The translations under genes were made by a program, and so were the position numbers. 64,000 nt of DNA from Nemertoderma westbladi (Eukaryota; Xenacoelomorpha; Nemertodermatida; Nemertodermatidae): positions 1-64,000 of the forward strand of contig JAUCBJ010007457.1 in the NCBI GenBank assembly GCA_032718475.1. Reading direction: 5' to 3'. Every line of letters begins with the position of its first letter. Position 1 is the first letter of the stretch. This document shows, piece after piece, positions 54,141 to 61,024 of this stretch. The notes below the pieces were generated by a model. That model made no database searches. It was not told the origin of the DNA and was given only the letters and a program-made list of their open reading frames with translations.

Positions 54141-54790
54141 ACAGAAATATAAGTATTGAACATGAATATAAATTGAGTAGGCATGTATGTAACATGTAAC
54201 TTTTTGAAACTTACCCGAATAACTCAGGTGTTTGTTACCTGTTGGGAAGGACTTAATTGTTTTGTAAATTTATACATGGAGAGTATACAATATTGATTGG
54301 CTAACTATACAATAAAATTGTTAATTAAACAATATTAATTAACCATTAATTAATATAATCTTCATTACTAATCTCAATTGAAATATTATTAATGTTGTCG
54401 TTATTTGGTGCGGACAACTTGACTTGCGCACTTGATTTATAATCTATATAAATAAGATTACATTTCGTTGCGAAATAAATTGCGAGCGCAGCGAGGATTT
54501 AAATCAATACGAGAACTGTGATATTTGCCTTGAATATAATAACTATAATTATGATATGTAATTTTCAATATCATGATATGGATTACTTAAAGATCCTCAG
54601 TGAACGTGAAACACCGAAGGCAACACGAAGTTACACTTATCTTGGCAGTTACCTGTCAGACATGGGGGTGGAACACGCAATAACTATCTAAACCTTGGTT
54701 AGCCCATCACCCAGGAAACCCATCAATGTAATAGAACAAAAAATTATTTATTCTAGAATACTCGCTGAGGGTTCGAACCCAGGAACTTAC
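54141..54790. other. unique intron sequence downstream of the Ig-1/2 donor
   Basis: About 650 bp of mostly AT-rich DNA. It has a small palindrome ATTTCGTTGCGAAAT near 54462 and, near the donor, GGTTCGAACCC (54770-54780), which resembles a tRNA B box. No matching A box or cloverleaf was found on either strand. Confidence 0.55.
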
Positions 54791-55031
54791 CGGTGGCGAC
54801 AATCTCGAAGTATGTTGGGTCATTGACCTTCAACCCGGTGGGTTCCAGACCCGGTCCTCTCGCGATCACCTTGCTCGCGTCCCCCGGCGCGTCCGATATG
54901 TTCACTGTGTAGGGACTCTTGGTCGTCTCTTCCTTAGCGAAACTCACGCTGACCAGATGAGGACCAGCGGTTTGGGATAGATAAGTAACGCTGTAAGTTT
55001 TGTTGCGGTCGTTATTAAACTCAACTTTAGC
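54791..55031 (-). CDS. FLNA: filamin exon: end of Ig repeat 1 and start of Ig repeat 2
   Basis: Acceptor tttatatttag at 55032 and donor CCACCG|GTAAGT at 54790, a canonical strong donor. The exon is 241 nt, 80 residues plus one base (phase 0 to 1). It reads AKVEFNNDRNKTYSVTYLSQ, TTKSPYTVNI, then DASKVIARGPGLEPTGLKV and PTYFEIVAT. Vertebrate filamin-A has AKVTANNDKNRTFSVWYVPE, AKSPFEVYV, DASKVTAQGPGLEPSG and TTYFEIFTAG at the same place. The exon thus crosses the repeat 1/2 boundary. Confidence 0.97.
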
Positions 55032-55211
55032 CTAAATATAAACGCGATTTATTTAGTGTAAAAGTAAACGCCTAAACCTCTATAATCATACTATTACGTA
55101 GGTATTCATTAATATATAAAGATAATGTTCGAGTGTTTGGTTAAATAATAAGAATATGGTTACCGAATAGAGTTGTAAGCTATCGGTAGAGTTTATTTAG
55201 TTGTTACTAAC

Positions 55212-55349
55212 CCCGATCTCTTTCCCATTGGGGTCCTTAACCGAAACGACGACTTCGCCGTTACCTGCACTGAATGTCTCCACAGTGAACCGAGAGGGCT
55301 GGCCAACCGCGCAACCTTCTGGTTCAACACCCGGCCCATAGACCCTCAC
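55212..55349 (-). CDS. FLNA: filamin exon: first half of Ig repeat 1
   Basis: Acceptor cgtgttctttag at 55350 and donor ATCGGG|GTTAGT at 55211. The exon is 138 nt, 46 residues, phase 0 both sides. It reads VRVYGPGVEPEG, PSRFTVETFSAGNGEVVVSV and KDPNGKEIG, aligned with vertebrate repeat 1 (KARAYGPGIEPTG, AEFTVETRSAGQGEVLVYVED). The next intron is only 180 bp, the shortest here, and is free of tandem arrays although its donor has the same GTTAGT form as the Ig-3 exon. Confidence 0.97.
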
Positions 55350-55357
55350 CTAAAGAA

Positions 55358-55592
55358 CACGTTGCATAGTTACTGAGTAGGTTGTTTAGTTACTCTGAGT
55401 ACGTTGCTTAGTTACTGAGAAGGTTGTTTAGTTACTGAGTAGGTTGCTTAGTTACTGAGTAGGTTGTTTAGTTACTCTGAGTACGTTGCTTAGTTACTGA
55501 GTAGGTTACTTAGTTACTGAGAAGGTTGTTTAGTTACTGAGTAGGTTGCTTAGTTACTGAGTAGGTTGCTTAGTTACTGAGAAGGTTGATTA
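55358..55592. repeat. GTTGCTTAGTTACTGAGTAG tandem repeat
   Basis: About ten copies of 22-25 bp, alternating GTTGCTTAGTTACTGAGTAG and GTTGTTTAGTTACTCTGAGTAC types. They end within ten bases of the Ig-1 acceptor, so they occupy the 3' end of this intron. Confidence 0.93.
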
Positions 55593-55790
55593 GAAAACCT
55601 TATCGATAACTTATTGATTACCAAACTTATCGATAACTTATTGATTACCAAACTTATCAATAACTTATTGATTACTAAACTTATCGATAACTTATTGATT
55701 ACCAAACTTATCGATAACTTATTGATTACCAAACTTATCGATAACTTATTGATTACAAAACTTATCGATAACTTATTGAACTTATTATTA
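55592..55790. repeat. 27-bp tandem repeat (CTTATCGATAACTTATTGAT plus TACCAAA)
   Basis: About seven near-identical copies, directly adjoining the previous array. Each contains the palindrome TTATCGATAA. The open frame at 55614-55838 is a by-product. Confidence 0.93.
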
Positions 55791-55981
55791 ACTTATTTTC
55801 TAATTAATATTTGGTTTAATATTTATGAGATTAAATAGTTGAAAAAAATTGAATTTTAATGGCACAAAAACGTTGCAATTACCATTCCGTGTCATCAGAA
55901 AATGACACTGTATTACGGTTCATGGTGTATATATATATGACAACTACCCCCCCCCCCCCCCCCGGTCGCAGTTTCACTCAC
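55791..55981. other. intron start after the linker exon, with (AT)n and a 17-C run
   Basis: Holds an (AT)n stretch near 55927-55938 and C17 at 55947-55963. The C run follows GGTCGCAGTTTC (55964-55975), an exact copy of exon sequence at 56019-56030. Confidence 0.8.
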
Positions 55982-56110
55982 CTTTGATGGATTTGTTCTG
56001 GGTCTCAGTGGAGCCCCAGGTCGCAGTTTCGCATGGGGGAATTGACTCAGATACGTCATCATGGAGAGATCATCGACTTTTGGGTTAGTCATGTCTTCCG
56101 GTGATATTAA
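55982..56110 (-). CDS. FLNA: filamin exon: end of CH2 and linker to Ig repeat 1
   Basis: Acceptor ttattttcag at 56111 and donor TCAAAG|GTGAGT at 55981. The exon is 129 nt, 43 residues, phase 0 both sides. It reads [37 protein letters not shown] and RTNPSK. Vertebrate filamin-A has [20 protein letters not shown] followed by LSQFPKAKLKPGAPLRPKLN. The [11 protein letters not shown] motif is the last helix of the second CH domain of actin-binding proteins. The linker then leads into the VRVYGPG strand of repeat 1. Confidence 0.98.
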
Positions 56111-56239
56111 CTGAAAATAAATAGCATTGTAATCGGAATAAATTAAATCTAAGTAGCAACTGGTTAGTTACGGATAGCTATTGGTTCACTGACACTAAGT
56201 AAAGCAATCCTGAGATATTAAACAACTCACCCATAACCG
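56111..56239. other. unique intron sequence upstream of the linker exon
   Basis: Short AT-rich stretch between the array and the acceptor. Nothing else seen. Confidence 0.6.
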
Positions 56240-57758
56240 GTGAAACACTCACTTTTCCTACACCAACCCGTGGAACACTCAACCATTCCTACACCAACCT
56301 GTGAACACTCAACCATTCCTACACCAACCTATGAACACTCAGCCATTCCTACACCAACCTGTGAACACTCAACCATTCCTACACCAACCTGTGGAACACT
56401 CAACCAGTCCTACACCAACCTGTGAACACTCAACCATTCCTACACCAACCTGTGGAACACTCAGCCATTCCTACACCAACCTGTGGAACACTCAACCATT
56501 CCTACACCAACCTGTGGAAACTCAGCCATTCCTTCACCAACCTGTGAACACTCAACCATTCCTACACCAACCTGTGAACACTCAACCATTCCTACACCAA
56601 CCTGTGGAAACTCAGCCATTCCTTCACCAACCTGTGAACACTCAACAATTCCTACACCAACCTGTGAAAACTCAACCATTCCTACACCAACCTGTGGAAA
56701 CTCAGCCATTCCTTCACCAACCTGTGAACACTCAACCATTCCTACACCAACCTGTGAACACTCAACCATTCCTACACCAACCTGTGGAACACTCAACCAT
56801 TCCTACACCAACCTGTGGAAACTCAGCCATTCCTTCACCAACCTGTGAACACTCAACCATTCCTACACCAACCTGTGAACACTCAACCATTCCTACACCA
56901 ACCTGTGGAAACTCAGCCATTCCTTCACCAACCTGTGAACACTCAACCATTCCTACACCAACCTGTGAACACTCAACCATTCCTACACCAACCTGTGGAA
57001 ACTCAGCCATTCCTTCACCAACCTGTGAACACTCAACCATTCCTACACCAACCTGTGAACACTCAACCATTCCTACACCAACCTGTGGAACACTCAACCA
57101 TTCCTACACCAACCTGTGAAAACTCAACCATTCCTACACCAACCTGTGGAACACTCAGCCATTCCTACTCCAACCTGTGGAAACTCAGCCATTCCTACAC
57201 CAACCTGTGGAACACTCAACCATTCCTACACCAACCTGTGGAACACTCAACCATTCCTACACCAACCTGTGGAAACTCAGCCATTCCTTCACCAACCTGT
57301 GAACACTCAACCATTCCTACACCAACCTGTGAACACTCAACCATTCCTACACCAACCTGTGGAACACTCAACCATCCCTACACCAACCTGTGGAACACTC
57401 AACCATTCCTACACCAACCTGTGAAAACTCAACCATTCCTACACCAACCTGTGGAACACTCAACCATTCCTACACCAACCTGTGAACACTCAACCATTCC
57501 TACACCAAACTGTGGAACACTCAGCCATTCCTACACCAACATGTGGAACACTCAACCATTCCTACATCAACCTGTGGAACCTGTCAACCATTCCTACATC
57601 AACCTGTGGAACACTCAATCATTCCTACACCAAACTGTGGAACACTCAACCATTCCTACACCAACCTGTGGAACACTCAACCCTTCCTACACCAACCTGT
57701 GGAACACTCAACCATTCCTACACTAACCTGTTGAACACTCAACCATTCCTACACCAAC
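56240..57758. repeat. 30-31-bp tandem array, about 50 copies, copying the CH2 exon end and donor
   Basis: Plus-strand unit CACTCAACCATTCCTACACC plus AACCTGTGGAA, with variants ending GTGAA and containing CAGCC or TTCACC. On the gene strand it reads TGGTTGAGTGTTCCACAG|GTTGGTGTAGGAA. The real exon ends TGGCTGAGTGTTCCACAG with donor GTTGGTGTAGG. So each unit contains about 22 bases of exon end and the complete 5' splice site. The array starts exactly at the exon and fills nearly the whole 1.65-kb intron. Open frames on both strands (56240-57916) are artefacts. Confidence 0.97.
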
Positions 57759-58123
57759 CTGTGGAACACTCAGCCATTCCTCGGCTAGTTGCATGGCTTC
57801 CTCGGCGTTCCGGAATGGTTCCTTGGGGTCCCATTTGTCCCAATCGGGACAGAGTCCCGGCGCCAACGCGTCGACAAGGGAACCGATTGTTTTACCGTCG
57901 TTCCAATCACTCGTAAAGTTACCGATCGCCCGGTCGGGTACTTTGCTTTGTACCCATGCCAACAGCCGTTGTTTGGGAGTCAGTGTAGACCCTTTATCCT
58001 TATTGGTACGTGTTACATCGTCATCTCCATCGTACATAGGCATTGAGATTGAGTAATGTAATATCAATGTCCAAATTAAACCAAGAATTAGTTTCACTTT
58101 GCCTTCAACAATATCTGTACTAT
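57759..58123 (-). CDS. FLNA: filamin exon: end of CH1 and most of CH2 (actin-binding domain)
   Basis: Acceptor attgcgttacag at 58124 and donor CCACAG|GTTGGT at 57758. The exon is 365 nt: two bases completing an Asp codon, then 121 residues. It reads [20 protein letters not shown] and SISMPM, the invariant last helix of CH1 and inter-CH linker. An acidic spacer ([14 protein letters not shown]) precedes CH2: [52 protein letters not shown] and [13 protein letters not shown]. These match filamin rather than spectrin or actinin (PGLCPDWD). It binds F-actin together with CH1, whose beginning must lie right of the window. An open frame continuing to 58139 into the intron is spurious. Confidence 0.98.
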
Positions 58124-58205
58124 CTGTAACGCAATACATAAAAATAAATTAGTTTTATTTTGTCTTTTCTCAGTTTTAGTTTGACCCCACCCGCGGTTGC
58201 ACCGT
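58124..58205. other. intron sequence upstream of the CH exon
   Basis: AT-rich with a pyrimidine stretch on the plus strand. No gene. Confidence 0.6.
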
Positions 58206-58240
58206 ATGGGATTTGGAAATACACCATTTCCAAACCCCAT
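58206..58240. repeat. 15-bp hairpin related to the 75-bp satellite
   Basis: ATGGGATTTGGAAAT-ACACC-ATTTCCAAACCCCAT: 14 of 15 bases pair. Each arm resembles the TGGTGTATTCCCAAACCCCA part of the array at 59145-60355, one arm in each orientation. Confidence 0.8.
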
Positions 58241-58827
58241 TCTATATCAGCAAGCGAATTGACTGGAGTGCGTTGGGTATGTGAGTGGGCGTGAAGACAA
58301 AAAAGCGAATTGGAGTGCTGCAGATTAGCAGGAATAATACGTAATAATAATGACTTTTTTTTCCTAATTTATTATTTTTAATATTATTCTCAAATTTTTT
58401 ATTAATTACCTTGATAGAAACACGCCGGTACAATAATTATTCTGACTGAAATGTTGTGAAATCAAATGAAATCGGATAAATTTGTTTTGCTTTTAGGGTC
58501 ATTTTAGTTTCGTATGATAATAATTTGATATGATCAAAATCAGGAATTGAGCAGGAATAAATACACAATAATGCAACAATTAGCGCACCAGAGAGCAAAT
58601 GTAGAATATTATAAGAATTGAAAGCAATATATTTGAATTGGATTCAGCACATTCCCATATGGATAAATTTCACTACTCAAGGTTTACTAATTCATGGAAA
58701 ATGTCTGGCGAGTATTTCCTTTCACCGTCACTCTTCTTCGTTAAAAAATTACCCATTTCGATAAAAAAAAAACAATAATTAAGAACCACAGCACTTAAAA
58801 TGCAAGTAATGTCTCTCCACATAACAT
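58241..58827. other. AT-rich intron sequence, no feature seen
   Basis: Single-copy-looking sequence with several T and A runs. No exon of the CH1 domain could be recognised on the minus strand. Confidence 0.55.
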
Positions 58828-59090
58828 ATGCCAATATCAATATGTATATATATTTTATTTTACCGGTTTGATTTTATACCGCAACTGACTTATATCGGTG
58901 CATTGGTGCCTTTACTGTTCTTACCGCCACGTTATCTATTTTCTATTCGTTCATTTGGTTCACAACTATCGCCTGACCAGTTATACCTTGCTGTTGCTAT
59001 GTATATTTTTATTATGGCCCTACCATTTTAATTATAGCCACCGGAGGCGCTAGTCCGGTAATGAAATGAAATGAAATGAAAATGCCATAT
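58828..59090 (+). mobile_element. possible 3' end of a non-LTR retroposon with (TGAAA)n tail
   Basis: A less AT-biased stretch ends in a stop-like region, GCCACCGGAGGCGCTAGTCC and then (TGAAA)n at about 59061-59083. That is how many LINE/SINE copies end. There is no recognisable protein domain in the 67-codon frame at 58828-59031. The assignment rests on the tail only. Confidence 0.3.
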
Positions 59091-59144
59091 ACCGAGACCA
59101 TTCAGGCCAACCAACATTCCCACAATTTGAATTCACAGTTGAAA

Positions 59145-60355
59145 CGTGCCGACATCGCAGGGGGTTTGTAAGTGGTGTATTCCCAAACCCCATACGGTCT
59201 CAGCTCTACAGTTCCTTAACGTGCCGACATCGCAGGGGGTTTGTAAGTGGTGTATTCCCAAACCCCATACGGTCTCAGCTCTACAGTTCCTTAACGTGCC
59301 GACATCGCAAGGGGTTTGTAAGTGGTGTATTCCCAAACCCCATACGGTCTCAGCTCTACAGTTCCTTAACGTGCCGACATCGCAGGGGGTTTGTAAGTGG
59401 TGTATTCCCAAACCCCATACGGTCTCAGCTCTACAGTTCCTTAACGTGCCGACATCGCAGGGGGTTTGTAAGTGGTGTATTCCCAAACCCCATACGGTCT
59501 CAGCTCTGAGTTCATTAACGTGCCGACATCGCAGGGGGTTTGGTTTGTAAGTGGTGTATTCCCAAACCCCATACGGTCTCAGCTCTACAGTTCCTTAACA
59601 TGCCGACATCGCAGGGGGTTTGTAAGTGGTGTATTCCCAAACCCCATACGGTCTCAGCTCTACAGTTCCTTAACGTGCCGACATCGCAGGGGGTTTGTAA
59701 GTAGTGTATTCCCAAACCCCATACGGTCTCAGCTCTACAGTTCCTTAACGTGCCGACATCGCAGGGGGTTTGTAAGTGGTGTATTCCCAAACCCCATACG
59801 GTCTCAGCTCTGAGTTCCTTAACGTGCCGACATCGCAGGGGGTTTGGTTTGTAAGTGGTGTATTCCCAAACCCCATACGGTCTCAGCTCTACAGTTCCTT
59901 AACGTGCCGACATCGCAGGGGGTTTGTAAGTGGTGTATTCCCAAACCCCATACGGTCTCAGCTCTACAGTTCCTTAACGTGCCGACATCGCAGGGGGTTT
60001 GTAAGTGGTGTATTCCCAAACCCCATACGGTCTCAGCTCTACAGTTCCTTAACGTGTCGACATCGCAGGGGGTTTGTAAGTGGTGTATTCCCAAACCCCA
60101 TACGGTCTCAGCTCTACAGTTCCTTAACGTGCCGACATCGCAGGGGGTTTGTAAGTGGTGTATTCCCAAACCCCATACGGTCTCAGCTCTACAGTTCCTT
60201 AACGTGTCGACATCGCAGGGGGTTGGGTTGTAAGTGGTGTATTCCCAAACCCCATACGGTCTCAGCTCTACAGTTCCTTAACGTGCCGACATCGCAGGGG
60301 GTTTGTAAATGGTGTATTCCCAAACCCCATACGGTCTCAGCTCTACAGTTCCTTA
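59145..60355. repeat. 75-bp tandem array, about 16 copies
   Basis: Unit GTGCCGACATCGCAGGGGGT, TTGTAAGTGGTGTATTCCCA, AACCCCATACGGTCTCAGCT, CTACAGTTCCTTAAC. A few copies have small indels (TTTGGTTTG; CTCTGAGTTC). The plus strand of each unit contains TTTG|GTAAGTGG-like TTGTAAGTGG, while the minus strand has ACC|GTATGGGG. Open frames of 25-residue units are artefacts. It lies in the intron upstream of the CH1/CH2 exon. Confidence 0.97.
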
Positions 60356-61024
60356 TAAACTGCTAGTCTTTGATTGGTCCGCGATTCTGGTTGAATTACA
60401 TTGCCAGTGTAGAGACTGTATGGGGGTTGGCCCCCTTCCCTACCTATCGGTGTTTCATATATTATAAGTTGATTTGGCGATATGAGATTAAGACAAAGTG
60501 AACAAACAATAAATAATTTCAAGGAATCTGAGACAATGGGAATCCAGACCTTAATAGAATAATTCATTGTATTCGTTGCCAAGTTATTTCATTAGCGGAT
60601 GGGAGAACTGAATACAAGGGAATATTAGACTGGTAAGTGGGGGAGACAGTATTATCGACTGAAAGTAATATAGAATAGCTCCTCGTGCAAAATAAATTAG
60701 TTTAATCTGTGGCAATAAAACGGCTAATGAGAAGTAATCCTGACATGAGTGTCAGACTGTGTGTCAGAGACAGTGTGACCACGAATTCACACACATGCAT
60801 GGTTGGTCAGCTAATAATTCGAATGCTTTAATTCTAGGCCAAAGGTATTTAAGTTCTTCCAAATAAAACTTCACTGTAGATGAGATATTACCTAGCCAGG
60901 GCTGCAGGTCAGAAAGAACACAACCTTCCCTAAATGAGAAAGAACCCAGCATTCCATAGCTGATAAATAATACAAAATTAATGACCTTCTGAAAAAACAA
61001 CGCAACATTCGTTTCCTATCTAAG
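60356..61024. other. unique intron sequence
   Basis: Holds a small palindrome GGGGGTTGGCCCCC near 60422 and, towards the right, diverged precursors of the 26-bp unit (GAGAAAGAACCCAGCATTCC near 60938). The frames at 60343-60582 and 60764-61000 have no recognisable features. No CH1 exon was seen. Confidence 0.55.

Larger units (their letters stand above)
2387..58123 (-). other. FLNA: filamin gene, N-terminal part (span of the nine exons in the window)
   Basis: Filamin is an actin-crosslinking protein: tandem CH domains bind F-actin, a chain of Ig-like filamin repeats acts as spacer and partner platform, and the last repeat dimerises. Nine minus-strand exons (365, 129, 138, 241, 201, 281, 171, 138 and 203 nt) join with matching phases (1-0, 0-0, 0-0, 0-1, 1-1, 1-0, 0-0, 0-0, 0-2). 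They read collinearly with vertebrate filamin-A from the end of CH1 to the start of repeat 5. All introns are GT-AG. Introns total about 54 kb, against 1.87 kb of coding sequence, because most hold tandem arrays. Promoter, CH1 start and 3' end are outside the window. FLNA is used by similarity; many invertebrates have a single filamin gene (cheerio in Drosophila). Confidence 0.95.

Noticed and set aside
54765-54785. GGTTCGAACCC, a tRNA B-box match
   Set aside because: No A box, acceptor stem or anticodon arm at the right distance on either strand. It overlaps the region next to a filamin donor and is a simple palindrome.
56240-57916. Frames with FLHQPV and TIPTPTC units, and QVGVGMVEC on the minus strand
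   Set aside because: Artefacts of the 30-31-bp array that copies the CH2 exon end. The minus-strand frames include real exon codons only from 57759 on.
59133-60366. 25-residue repeat frames on both strands
   Set aside because: The 75-bp unit is divisible by three; no start context, domain or splice logic supports a gene.
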